A stretch of 64,000 nt of DNA from DAIDKA01 sp963726995 (GTDB lineage Bacteria; Pseudomonadota; Gammaproteobacteria; Steroidobacterales; Steroidobacteraceae): assembly GCA_963726995.1 (NCBI GenBank), contig CAVSEP010000004.1, positions 62,001-126,000 of the forward strand, read 5' to 3'. Of the stretch, positions 1 to 8,792 are shown piece after piece; positions within the stretch are counted from its first letter, which is position 1, and every line of letters begins with the position of its first letter. The position numbers and the translations under genes were made by a program. The notes beneath the pieces are model-generated. The model was not told where the DNA came from, searched no databases, and saw only the letters and a list, made by a program, of their open reading frames with translations.

Positions 1-408
1 CGCCTCGAGGAATTGCAGCAGCAGCAACAGCAGCAGCCACAAAAGCAGCAGCAGAATCAGGACCAGGGCCAGGGCCAGGACCAGAATCAGGGCAAGAACG
101 ACAGGAACCAGCAGCGGGATCAGCCGCAGCGAGACGGCCAGCAGCCCCAGCAAGGCCCGCAGCAGGATTCCCGGAATCCGCAAGGGTCCCAGGACCAGCA
201 GCCGGGTCAGCCGCAGGATCGGCAGTCGGGCCCGCGGCCGCCGCAGGGCGCGGCCGCCGCACAGGACATCGGCAAGCCGGATCAGATGTCGAAGCAGGAG
301 GCGGAGCAATTGCTGGACTCGACCAAGGGCCAGGAGCGGCGGCTGGCCACGGGCGCGCGCAATGGCAAACCGGAGAATGCCTTGGCGGTGTCGCAGAGGG
401 ACTGGTAG
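1..408 (+). CDS. BatB-like VWA/TPR protein, C-terminal part (partial)
   Basis: The frame is open from the first base, so the gene begins upstream of the window. What is visible is a long low-complexity linker rich in Gln, Pro, Asp and Gly (about residues 5-90 of the visible part), then a short conserved-looking tail with KQEAEQLLDS and a terminal RDW. Membrane VWA-TPR proteins of Bat operons typically end this way: TPR repeats, a Gln-rich linker, then a short helix and a W at the end. The next gene, BatD, starts on the base after this stop codon, which supports the assignment. The VWA and TPR domains themselves lie outside the window, so the call rests on the tail and the context. Confidence 0.6.
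   Translation, partial: RLEELQQQQQQQPQKQQQNQDQGQGQDQNQGKNDRNQQRDQPQRDGQQPQQGPQQDSRNPQGSQDQQPGQPQDRQSGPRPPQGAAAAQDIGKPDQMSKQEAEQLLDSTKGQERRLATGARNGKPENALAVSQRDW
14..60 (+). repeat. CAG/CAA-rich microsatellite encoding poly-Gln
   Basis: Nearly uninterrupted CAG/CAA codons give a poly-glutamine tract, followed by CAGGGC-type repeats to about position 95. It lies inside the BatB-like linker. The repeat unit is three bases, so length changes would not shift the frame. Confidence 0.7.
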
Positions 409-2283
409 ATGCAGCCGGCATGCCGAAGCAGGGGATGGGCCCGAAGCCTGATTGTTCTCGGGCTGCTGGCGCTGGCGGCATTGCCGGTCGATGCGGCCTC
501 CCGGTTTACGGTGACGGTGGACCCGCCGGATTTCACCGTGGATGAGTCGGCGGAAATGACTATCACGGTAACGGGGGATGAGGACGCCGTCCCCCTCATT
601 CCGCGCGTGCCGGGACTGGTCATCAACCCGGTGGGACAGTCGACTTCCATCCGCCAGGTCAATGGCGGGGTCACGGCGATCTTTGCCCGCACCTATCGGG
701 TCACGGCGGTCCGCGAAGGCACCTTTACCATTCCGCCGATCCAGATCGGCGCCGGCGCCACGGCGCCTGTGACGGTACACGTCGGTGCGGTGGGTTCGCT
801 CGGCAGCGCCCGCCACAGCCCCCCGGCGGGCGCGACGCGCGCCGAAACGATCGACGTGGCCAAGGCATTGCGGGAAGCCATGCCGATGCTGAAGGTGGTT
901 CTGCCCAAGGCCCGGCTGTACATGGGCCAACTGATTCCCATCCAGATCAAGGCGTATTTCCGCGAAGGCGTGAGCGTGCGACTGGAAGGCCCGCTGGCCG
1001 CGGTCGGCGATGCCTTCACGGTGAGCGGTCTTGACAAGCGACCCACGCAGACCCAGGAGGCGCTGGCCGGCGTGGACTACACAGTGCTGACCTGGAACTC
1101 GGTGCTGGGCGCGCTAAAGAGCGGCGATTATCCGATTGGACTGGAACTGCCGGTCACCTTGAACATCGAGCTGCCCGATTCGAACCCCGATATGGCCGCG
1201 AGGCTGCGCTCGCTGTTTGGCACCCGGGCGCCGGGCGCCTTCATGGACGATTCGGTGTTTGGCAATCTATTCGGCAAGGTAGTGCAGAAAAGCATCACCT
1301 TGAAGGCCGATGCGGCGCCGGTGACGGTGCTGCCGCTGCCCGTGCCAGGCCGACCCGCAAACTTTTCCGGGGCAGTCGGCCAGTTTCGCATCGCCAGCGA
1401 GCTGGCGCCCGCCGGTGGCAGCGTGGGCGATCCGCTGACCTTCAAGCTGACGGTATCGGGGCGCGGCAATCTTTCGCGGGTGACCGCCGATGCCCTGCAA
1501 GAGTCTTCCCAGTGGCGCGTGTATCGGACGGAAGCCAAGGTGACCGCCGATGACGACACCGGACTGCAGGGCTTCAAGACCTTCACTCAACCGGTGGTAC
1601 CGCTGCAGGCTGGACAACTGTTTCTGCCGGGAGTCTCCTTCAGCTACTTCGATCCGGAGGCCGGCCACTATGAGACTCGCCAGTCGCAGCCCATCTTAGT
1701 CACCGTGACACCGGGCGCCGGCGCCGCACAATCCGGCGCGATGCGTGCCGGTGCCGCGGTGGCCGGCGCTGCAGATAACACACCGGGCGATGCCCTGGCG
1801 CCGGACTTGCGCCCCATGGGAAGTCATGTTGCAACGCTCGAGCCGCTCATCCGGCAACGCTGGTTCATCGGTGCGGCAGTGACTCCGGTCATGCTGATGA
1901 TCTGCGCCGTGGCGCTGCTACGACGGCAGCAGCTGCGTGCGGGTGATCCGGCGCTGCGGCTGCACGCCGCGCGACTGGCCTCGGTCAGGATCAATCTCGA
2001 GGCCATGGCAGCCGCGCGGCAGCGCGGCGAGGCTGCCGCTTTCTTCACCGCGGCCCGTCGTGCCCTGCAGGAAAAACTGGCCGACCTCTGGCATATCCGC
2101 GCGGATTCGGTGGATTCTCAACAGGTCGCGCAACGGATGCCGGGGGATGCCGCGGAACTCCAGGCGATTCTCGCCATGGCGGAGAAGGCGACCTATGGCG
2201 GGGAGAGTCCGGGAGCGCCGGCGCTGCAGGACTGGCAGCGCCGGGTGCTGGAGCAGATGGATCGCCTGGAGCGCAACGTTTGA
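409..2283 (+). CDS. batD: BatD family protein
   Basis: 624 residues. A signal peptide (hydrophobic stretch at about residues 13-30) is followed by a long periplasmic part of beta-sandwich-type sequence. One transmembrane helix lies near residue 485 (WFIGAAVTPVMLMICAVALL) and a cytoplasmic helical tail follows. This layout, and the place between a VWA/TPR gene and a TPR-SH3 gene, is that of BatD (oxygen tolerance) proteins. They are thought to act with MoxR ATPases and VWA proteins at the inner membrane in envelope stress or protein assembly. The ATG follows the TAG of the upstream gene without a gap, so translation is probably coupled. The biochemical role of the family is not settled. Confidence 0.8.
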   Translation: MQPACRSRGWARSLIVLGLLALAALPVDAASRFTVTVDPPDFTVDESAEMTITVTGDEDAVPLIPRVPGLVINPVGQSTSIRQVNGGVTAIFARTYRVTAVREGTFTIPPIQIGAGATAPVTVHVGAVGSLGSARHSPPAGATRAETIDVAKALREAMPMLKVVLPKARLYMGQLIPIQIKAYFREGVSVRLEGPLAAVGDAFTVSGLDKRPTQTQEALAGVDYTVLTWNSVLGALKSGDYPIGLELPVTLNIELPDSNPDMAARLRSLFGTRAPGAFMDDSVFGNLFGKVVQKSITLKADAAPVTVLPLPVPGRPANFSGAVGQFRIASELAPAGGSVGDPLTFKLTVSGRGNLSRVTADALQESSQWRVYRTEAKVTADDDTGLQGFKTFTQPVVPLQAGQLFLPGVSFSYFDPEAGHYETRQSQPILVTVTPGAGAAQSGAMRAGAAVAGAADNTPGDALAPDLRPMGSHVATLEPLIRQRWFIGAAVTPVMLMICAVALLRRQQLRAGDPALRLHAARLASVRINLEAMAAARQRGEAAAFFTAARRALQEKLADLWHIRADSVDSQQVAQRMPGDAAELQAILAMAEKATYGGESPGAPALQDWQRRVLEQMDRLERNV

Positions 2284-3011
2284 AAACCCTCGCCCTGGTA
2301 GCGCTGCTGCTGCTTGCCGCCTGCGTCGCCGCGGGCGCTGAAGAGGCCGCGACCGTCGCCGCCCAGCAGGCGGCGGCCCGCGGCGACTATCAACTGGCGG
2401 TGCGCGATTACCAGCTGGCTCTGCAGCGCGATGGATTCTCGGTTCCGGTGCTGTTCAATCTCGGTAATGCCTGGCTGCGGCTGGGCAAGCCCGCGCGCGC
2501 CATCCTGGAATACGAGCGCGCGCGGGCGCTGGCGCCGCACAGCGCGGCGATCGCCGCCAACCTGGCGACTGCCCGGCAGCGCGCTGGGCTTGCGACCGAA
2601 ACCGCGGGCCCGTGGCTTGCCGCGGCTCGCTACTTGAGTTTCGATGCCTATGCGTGGGCGGGCCTCGCTGCAATGTGGGTGCTTTGCGTGTCGCTGGTGA
2701 TGTTGAGCCTCAATCGCAGCGCACGCCGGATCGCCTGGCCGCTGATCCTGGCGGCGGCGGTCGCGATGTGTCTGAGCGCGGATGCGTTGGCCCTGTGCTG
2801 GTCGGATCAGTACCGTGCCGTCGTGCAGCTGCCGGCCACGATGCACCTGGCACCCGCAGACTCCGCCGCCGCCAGCGGCAGCCTGCGCGAAGGCGAAGTG
2901 GTGTGGCTGCAGGACCACTATGGACACTTCGATTTCGTGCGCAGCGCGCAGGGTCGTTCCGGATGGATCGACGAACATACGGCAGTGCCGGTTCGAGTAC
3001 CACGACCATGA
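2280..3011 (+). CDS. BatE-like TPR and SH3 membrane protein
   Basis: 243 residues. It has a signal or lipoprotein-like start (LLLLAACVAAGA), TPR-like helices at about residues 25-95, two membrane helices at about 120-170, and a bacterial SH3-like domain at about 178-240 ending in GRSGWIDEHTAVPV. The start is TTG at 2280, overlapping the BatD stop by four bases. No other start in the frame preserves the signal sequence. TPR plus SH3 after BatD is the usual end of Bat operons, where the protein is likely a scaffold. Its stop overlaps the next gene's ATG by four bases. Confidence 0.7.
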   Translation: MKTLALVALLLLAACVAAGAEEAATVAAQQAAARGDYQLAVRDYQLALQRDGFSVPVLFNLGNAWLRLGKPARAILEYERARALAPHSAAIAANLATARQRAGLATETAGPWLAAARYLSFDAYAWAGLAAMWVLCVSLVMLSLNRSARRIAWPLILAAAVAMCLSADALALCWSDQYRAVVQLPATMHLAPADSAAASGSLREGEVVWLQDHYGHFDFVRSAQGRSGWIDEHTAVPVRVPRP

Positions 3012-3247
3012 CGCAGCCGGTCGATGAGTCCGCTGCGCATTTGATCGAGGTTCCGATGACGGAGCTTGCCGCGAGTACCCTGCAGGCGCTGGTGGAGTCG
3101 TTCGTGCTGCGCGAGGGCACCGACTATGGGACGCAGGAGGTCTCCTTGGCCACCAAGGTGGCGCAGGTGCTGCGCCAGTTGCAGCAGGGCGAGGCGCGAA
3201 TTGTCTTTGATCCGCTGACGGAATCAGTGGATATTCGAGTCAGCTGA
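3008..3247 (+). CDS. yheU: YheU family protein (UPF0270)
   Basis: 79 residues. The block ESFVLREGTDYG followed by KVAQVLRQLQQGEA matches the highly conserved core of the small YheU family of gammaproteobacteria, whose function is unknown. The E. coli protein is about 72 residues and begins nearly at the same place as the ATG at 3008. That ATG overlaps the preceding stop as ATGA. A longer open frame exists upstream but would only read through the SH3 gene in the wrong frame. A later ATG at 3056 would cut the conserved N-terminal strand. Confidence 0.85.
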   Translation: MTQPVDESAAHLIEVPMTELAASTLQALVESFVLREGTDYGTQEVSLATKVAQVLRQLQQGEARIVFDPLTESVDIRVS

Positions 3248-3298
3248 TCCGTACCGTCGGTCCCGCAGAGGTTCCGTTTCAGCTTCAAGGAGTTCCAG

Positions 3299-4275
3299 TT
3301 GCGAGAGGGGTGGTGGGCAATCGTGGCGCTGGCTTCGCTGGGCGCCTTGGCGGCGTCGCGAGCGGACTTCGCGCTGGCAGAAGCATCGCCGGGGAGTGCG
3401 CCCGCGGCGCTCGCCGAGCAACACATCGAGGAAGTCGCGGTGACAGCGCCGGAGCCGCGTTACGTCGCGCCGACGCTGCGCGATCGGCTCGGTCGCATCT
3501 GGGCGCCGGTCTATCTCAATGGCAAGGGCCCGTTTCGGCTGGTGCTGGATACCGGCGCGAGCCATTCGGCGATGGTGGCGAAGGTGGCCACGGCGCTGGA
3601 CTTGCCGCCGACCGGCGCCATGATGCTGCATGGCGTGACCGGCTCGGCCACCGTGCCCTTCGTGACGGTGGATACCTTCGTGGTCGGCGACATGGAAGCC
3701 CATGACATGGTGCTGCCCATCGTGCCGGACGCGCTCGGCGGCGCCGATGGCGTGCTGGGGATGGAGGGCCTGAAGGACAAGCGCATCTTCATCGACTTCA
3801 TGCATGACAAGATCACCATCATGCACTCCCACTCGGCACGCGCGCCGGACGGCTACACGATCATACCGCTGGTGCGCACGCCGAACGGGCTGCTGATGGC
3901 GACCGCCTACATGGGCGGCATTCGCGTCAAGGCGATCATCGATACCGGCGGCCAGGTGACGGTCGCCAACCCCGCGCTGCTGGCTGCGCTGCGGGCGCGG
4001 CATCGGGGCAAGGACCTGCAGCCGAGCACCATCACCGGCGCCACCGATGATGTGCAGGCGGGCCAGGACATGCACCATCCCACCCGTGACAATCGGGACC
4101 GGTGATGATCCAGGCCGGCTATGTGACGGTCAGCGATCTGGAGATCTTCGAACGCTGGCATCTGACCCGTGACCCGGCGCTGCTGGTCGGCATCGACACC
4201 CTGGGATTGCTGGACATTCTGGTGATCGATTACCGGCGCATGGAGCTGCAGATCCGGACGCGACATAATAACTAA
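3299..4275 (+). pseudogene. Retropepsin-like aspartyl protease, frame-disrupted
   Basis: The first frame (TTG 3299, with AAGGAG at 3287-3292) gives a signal-like start and two retropepsin-type lobes, each with a catalytic motif: DTGA near residue 82 and DTGG near residue 220. After QAGQDMHHPT the frame runs to a stop at 4103-4105. A C-terminal part typical of the family (AGYVTVSDLEIFERW, then GIDTLGLLDILVIDY) continues in another frame to the TAA at 4273. Skipping one base near 4085 and one near 4098 restores a smooth join reading TVTIGPVMIQAGY. It is therefore either a gene with two single-base errors or a recent pseudogene. The substrate of this periplasmic-type protease is unknown. Confidence 0.75.
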
Positions 4276-4285
4276 ATTGCCATAA

Positions 4286-4861
4286 ATGAGCCTTGGTTCG
4301 CGGTCGGATGGGAGTGACCGCGGCATTCTCGGCACAGCCATGGCCAAGGTACGCGTACAGGAACTGCGCAAGCTGCTGCTGCCGATCGAGACGGTGGTCG
4401 ATGCCGTCCTGGAGCTGGATCGCTCCCATGGCGGCACGCTTGCCATCGGCAAGTTGATGGAGGCGCGGGTGGAGACCGGCGCCCAGCCCGGCCTGACTCT
4501 GGTCGTAATCCAGGGTTCTGGGGGTTCTGCGGCTGCGACCCAGAAGCACTACACCCTGCCGGCCGTCGCCGCGGCGGTCATTCACTACTGTTTCCGCGCG
4601 CGCATTCCGCTGCCGCGCCAGGCCACCAAGAGCATCGAGGTGGTGCCGGAAGGATTCCAGCTCACCATCCAGACCACTACCGAGGTCCTGCGCCTGCACG
4701 GCGAACTGCCCCAGGTCTCGCAGGTGGAAGTGAGCGCGCGTGCGACCGAGCCGGTGGCGGCCACCGGGGATGCGGCCCTGGATGATCCGACCAGCCCCGA
4801 GGCCGACGCGCCGGCTGCCGCGGCTTCCCCCGCCGGGGAAGTGTCCACGGCTGCCGCCTGA
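4286..4861 (+). CDS. Conserved-looking hypothetical protein
   Basis: 191 residues, not recognised. The likely folded core is residues 20-150, with alternating strands and helices and no membrane segment. The last 45 residues are Ala/Pro/Glu-rich and probably disordered. Codon use is GC-rich at third positions like the neighbours, which supports a real gene. The start is uncertain: ATG 4286 lies 10 bases after the protease stop, and ATG 4340 would start at MAKVRVQELRKLLLP, where the ordered sequence begins. Neither has a clear ribosome binding site. Confidence 0.6.
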   Translation: MSLGSRSDGSDRGILGTAMAKVRVQELRKLLLPIETVVDAVLELDRSHGGTLAIGKLMEARVETGAQPGLTLVVIQGSGGSAAATQKHYTLPAVAAAVIHYCFRARIPLPRQATKSIEVVPEGFQLTIQTTTEVLRLHGELPQVSQVEVSARATEPVAATGDAALDDPTSPEADAPAAAASPAGEVSTAAA

Positions 4862-5024
4862 CGCACCTCCAAGCCGACATAATCCAAGGCGCTTCGTTCA
4901 CCTGCCGGCCACGTTGTCGGTATCAAGATATTTTCATCGCTCAAGGCGCGAATGTTTGGCCCAAGGGCCCGCGCGCATGCCTACAATCCTCGGGCATCTA
5001 TAACAAGAACCAAGGTAGCCATCA

Positions 5025-5522
5025 GTGCCTACGACCGCGCGCGCCTTCGCCAACCGACCTGCCTCCGGACCGGAGCGTCGCCTGAGAGAGGAACGGCGTT
5101 CGCAAACGTTGCGTTCGCTCGCCAGCGGCAGCTTCAAGCGGCGCCGGCACGGGCCCCGACGGGTGTCGGACGCCAGCATCGCCATTACCGACTGGTTTGC
5201 CCCGCAGTGGCTGGCAGCGGCGCTGCTCATCCTGATCCTGTGCGTCTCGGACGCACTGATCACTTTGATGCTGCTGGGCCATGGCGCGCGTGAGGCCAAT
5301 CCGCTGATGGAAACCATCATCCAGGGCGATGGCCGGCGCTTCCTGGCGTTCAAGTTCGGCCTGACCGCCAGCGGCGTGGTGCTGCTGATTCTGCTGGCGC
5401 GGGTGCGGGCGTTCGGCCGGCTGCCCGTGAGCATGCTGCTGTACGGCGTCCTCGTGGCCTACCTGTGCCTGGTGGCGTACGAGTTCGCGCTGCTGCGTGA
5501 GTACGTGCCCGAGTATTTCTAG
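5025..5522 (+). CDS. DUF5658 family membrane protein
   Basis: 165 residues from a GTG start. The first 55 residues are basic (RRLREERR, FKRRRHGPRR) and cytoplasmic. Three hydrophobic helices follow at about 63-85, 108-127 and 135-155. Between the first and second is DALITLMLLGHGAREANPLM, the signature of the small DUF5658 membrane family, whose function is unknown. The AAGGTAG at 5011-5017 can serve as ribosome binding site. Coding-like sequence continues in the same frame beyond the TAG stop. Confidence 0.7.
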   Translation: MPTTARAFANRPASGPERRLREERRSQTLRSLASGSFKRRRHGPRRVSDASIAITDWFAPQWLAAALLILILCVSDALITLMLLGHGAREANPLMETIIQGDGRRFLAFKFGLTASGVVLLILLARVRAFGRLPVSMLLYGVLVAYLCLVAYEFALLREYVPEYF

Positions 5523-5901
5523 CCCCCAGGCACCCTGATCCCTCGTCAGGGCGATGGGCTTTGGGTGGCCACGGATCCGGCCGTGGACGTGCACCTGAAA
5601 ACCGAACGCCGCCAGAACATCTACCGCGTGCCGTTGCACTAGGACGGCGCGCCGGCGCTCATCGTGCCGGCCACCCTGCGGCGAAGTGCCTGATTGGGAG
5701 AGGAAAAACGCCCAGTCGGAGGGTGGGCGGCAGAGGGCGTCCGGTCGTGACGCATTTCATAGCACGCCGGGTTACGTTAAACTTATCCTTTCCCGATTGC
5801 CTTTCCAACCAGGGTCTGGAGTGAACAGCAGCCTGCCTCGTCGCGGGACCGCCCAGCCGGGCATGCACCCCATGCGCCAGCCCCATTGAGCACCCACCCG
5901 A
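5523..5901 (+). other. Intergenic region with an in-frame coding-like remnant
   Basis: Immediately after the DUF5658 stop the same frame stays open to a second TAG at 5640-5642. It reads like protein (GDGLWVATDPAVDVHLKTER, then NIYRVPLH) but has no start of its own, so it may be a gene remnant. The rest, 5643-5901, is the leader of sucA and holds no gene that can be supported. A possible terminator hairpin within it is listed separately. Confidence 0.4.
5704..5729 (-). terminator. Possible intrinsic terminator on the minus strand
   Basis: CGCCCA (5709-5714) and TGGGCG (5724-5729) form a six-pair GC-rich stem with a nine-base loop. On the plus strand five A precede it (5704-5708). Read on the minus strand it is therefore a hairpin followed by five T. 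No minus-strand gene ends here. Confidence 0.35.
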
Positions 5902-8775
5902 ATGCTTGAATCCACACCTCTGTACGGCGGCAACGCCGATTACCTCGAGAATCTGTACGAGCAGTACCTGGCCGATGCGGGCGCCGTGCCGCCGCAGTGG
6001 CGGACCTACTTTGACGGCCTGGGGACGCGTCCGGCGGCCGAGCGCGCCCATGGACCGGTCATCGCGGGCATCGCGGCCCGCGCCGCGCAGCCGGTGGTGG
6101 CTGCCGTCGGCGGCGCATCGGGCGATGCCTCCGGCGGCGCCAAGCAGGCGGCCGTCTCGCGCCTGATCCAGATCTGGTCCAATCGCGGTCACCTGATCGC
6201 CAAGCTTGATCCGCTGGGATTGATGAAGCGGGAGCGTCCCAGTGTGCTGGAGCTGGCCTACTTCGGGTTGAGCGACGCGGACCTGGATACCGAGTTCTTC
6301 ACCGCGACCCGCAATGCCGCCCTGCCCAAGCGCATGAAGCTGCGGGCGATTCTGGCCAAGCTTGAGGCCATCTACGGCGGCACCATCGGCGCGGAGTTCG
6401 CGCATGTCTCCCAGACCGACGAGCGCCTGTGGCTGCAGGACCAGTTCCAGGCCGGCCAGATGAGCCGCGCCTATAGCGCCGATGAGCGTCGCAACGTGCT
6501 CTGGCAGCTCACCAGCGCGGAGGGCCTGGAGCGCTACCTGCACACCAAGTACGTGGGCCAGCGACGCTTCTCCCTGGAGGGGGGCGAATCACTGATCCCG
6601 CTGCTCGACGATGTCATCCAGCAGGCCGGCGCCGCCGGTACCGAAGAAACGGTCATCGGCATGGCCCATCGCGGCCGGCTGAATGTGCTGGTAAATCTGC
6701 TGGGCAAGTCGCCCGCGGACATCTTCTCCGAGTTCGAAGGCAAGTACGACGTGGCGCGTCTGCAGGGCTCGGGCGACGTGAAGTATCACAAGGGCTTCTC
6801 CTCGGACCTGAAGACCCCGGCCGGCAACGTGCACGTGGCGCTGGCCTTCAATCCCTCGCACCTGGAGGTCGTCAATCCGGTGGTCGAGGGCTCGGTGCGG
6901 GCCCGCCAGGAACGGCGTGGCGACAGCACCGGCGCCAAGGTCCTGCCGATCCAGATTCATGGCGATGCCGCCTTCGCGGGCCAGGGCGTGGTCACCGAGA
7001 CTTTGCAACTGTCGCAGACCCGGGCCTTCTACACCGGCGGCACGCTGCACATCATCATCAACAACCAGGTCGGCTTCACGATTTCCGATCCGCGCGATGC
7101 GCGCTCAACCATGTACTGCTCCGATGTGGCGAAGCTGCTCGAGGCGCCGATTTTCCACGTCAACGGGGACGACCCGGAGGCCGTGCTGTTCGTCGGGCGT
7201 CTGGCGCTGCAGTATCGGATGAAGTTCCGCAAGGACGTGGTTATCGATCTGGTGTGCTATCGGCGGCTCGGCCATAACGAGGCCGATGAGCCGGCCGCGA
7301 CCCAGCCGGGCATGTACAAGGTAATTCGCCAGCATCCCACCACGCGTCAGATCTATGCGGACCAGCTGGCGGCGGCGGGCGTGGTGACGGCGGCCGATGC
7401 CGCGCAAATGGTGGAGCAGTTCCGCAGTGGACTGGACCAGGGCCGGCCGCAGGCCCGGGCATCACTGGGGCTGATCGGCAACAAGTTCACCGTGGACTGG
7501 ACCAAGTACGCGCACGTGGACATGAAGGAGCGCGTGCAGACCAGCGTCACCCCCGAGCGGCTCGCCAACCTCGGCGCGCGCATCATCGAGCGGCCGGCGG
7601 GCTTCGCGCTGCATCCTCGTGTGGCTCAGGTGCTGACCAACCGGCAGAAGATGCTGGCCGCAGAGATGCCGCTGGACTGGGGCTGCGCCGAGAACCTGGC
7701 CTATGCCGCGCTGCTGGAGGATGGATTCAGCGTACGACTGGTCGGCCAGGACGTGGGCCGGGGTACCTTCTTCCATCGGCACGCAGTGCTGCATGAGCAG
7801 AACACGGACGCCTGCTATATCCCGCTGCAGCATGTGACACCGCATCAGCCGCGCTTCGACGTTTACGACTCGGTGCTGTCCGAAGAGGCCGTGCTGGGAT
7901 TCGAATACGGCTACTCGACCACCGAACCGAATGCCCTGGACATCTGGGAGGCCCAGTACGGCGACTTCGCCAACGGGGCGCAGATCATCATCGACCAGTT
8001 CATCAGCTCCGGCGAGTCCAAGTGGGGGCGGCTGTGCGGACTGGTGCTGTTCCTCCCGCATGGCTATGAGGGCGCCGGCCCCGAGCATTCCTCGGCACGC
8101 CTGGAGCGCTTCCTGCAGCTGTGCGCCGAGAACAACATGCAGGTGTGCGTGCCCTCCACCCCGGCGCAGATGTTCCACATGCTGCGGCGGCAGATGCTGC
8201 GCGCATTCCGCAAGCCGCTCATCGTGATGACCCCGAAGAGCATGCTGCGTAACGAACTGTCAGTGTCCGCGCTCACCGATCTGACCGAGGGCGGTTTTGC
8301 CACCGTGATCGACGAGATTGATGATCTGGCCCCGGCGCAGGTGCGGCGGCTGGTGTTCTGCAGCGGCAAGGTGTACTGGGATCTGCTGAAGGCGCGCCGC
8401 GCCGAGAATATCCATGATGTGGCGCTGCTGCGCATCGAACAGCTGTATCCCTTCCCGAGCGAGCGGTACGAAGCGCTCATCAAGCGCTATCCGAACGTGC
8501 GCGATGTCGTGTGGTGCCAGGAGGAGCCGCAGAACCAGGGCGCCTGGCACCAGATCCGTCATCGCCTTGATGCCTTGAGCCATACCTCGGTGCTGTACGC
8601 AGGCCGCGCCCCGGCTGCAGCGCCGGCCACGGGGCTTGCGAAGATCCATGAGACCGAGCAGAAGCGGCTGATCGAGGCTGCGTTGCGTGCTACGGCGCAG
8701 GAGGATTCCAGTCGCGAGACCCAGCGCCTTGCCGCCTTGAGCGGCACCCGCAAGAGTTCCAACGAGCGTAAGTGA
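5902..8775 (+). CDS. sucA: 2-oxoglutarate dehydrogenase E1 component
   Basis: 957 residues, close to the usual 930-960. It is the thiamine-diphosphate-dependent E1 subunit that decarboxylates 2-oxoglutarate and succinylates the lipoyl arm of SucB in the TCA cycle. Visible landmarks are an N-terminal LYGGNADYLENLYEQY segment typical of the SucA N-tail, MAHRGRLNVL near residue 253, and GDGDAAFAGQG-like IHGDAAFAGQG with NNQVGFT in the ThDP/Mg region. GHNEADEP near 456 and the C-terminal EEPQNQGAW are also present. It is the first gene of a three-gene operon with sucB and lpdA. The sucB ATG lies 17 bases after its stop. Confidence 0.97.
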   Translation: MLESTPLYGGNADYLENLYEQYLADAGAVPPQWRTYFDGLGTRPAAERAHGPVIAGIAARAAQPVVAAVGGASGDASGGAKQAAVSRLIQIWSNRGHLIAKLDPLGLMKRERPSVLELAYFGLSDADLDTEFFTATRNAALPKRMKLRAILAKLEAIYGGTIGAEFAHVSQTDERLWLQDQFQAGQMSRAYSADERRNVLWQLTSAEGLERYLHTKYVGQRRFSLEGGESLIPLLDDVIQQAGAAGTEETVIGMAHRGRLNVLVNLLGKSPADIFSEFEGKYDVARLQGSGDVKYHKGFSSDLKTPAGNVHVALAFNPSHLEVVNPVVEGSVRARQERRGDSTGAKVLPIQIHGDAAFAGQGVVTETLQLSQTRAFYTGGTLHIIINNQVGFTISDPRDARSTMYCSDVAKLLEAPIFHVNGDDPEAVLFVGRLALQYRMKFRKDVVIDLVCYRRLGHNEADEPAATQPGMYKVIRQHPTTRQIYADQLAAAGVVTAADAAQMVEQFRSGLDQGRPQARASLGLIGNKFTVDWTKYAHVDMKERVQTSVTPERLANLGARIIERPAGFALHPRVAQVLTNRQKMLAAEMPLDWGCAENLAYAALLEDGFSVRLVGQDVGRGTFFHRHAVLHEQNTDACYIPLQHVTPHQPRFDVYDSVLSEEAVLGFEYGYSTTEPNALDIWEAQYGDFANGAQIIIDQFISSGESKWGRLCGLVLFLPHGYEGAGPEHSSARLERFLQLCAENNMQVCVPSTPAQMFHMLRRQMLRAFRKPLIVMTPKSMLRNELSVSALTDLTEGGFATVIDEIDDLAPAQVRRLVFCSGKVYWDLLKARRAENIHDVALLRIEQLYPFPSERYEALIKRYPNVRDVVWCQEEPQNQGAWHQIRHRLDALSHTSVLYAGRAPAAAPATGLAKIHETEQKRLIEAALRATAQEDSSRETQRLAALSGTRKSSNERK

Positions 8776-8792
8776 GCGCTGTGGAGAATTTG

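Noticed and set aside
4862..5024. Promoter with TACAAT at 4982 upstream of DUF5658
   Set aside because: The only TTG-like -35 is 20 bases away, so the match is poor.
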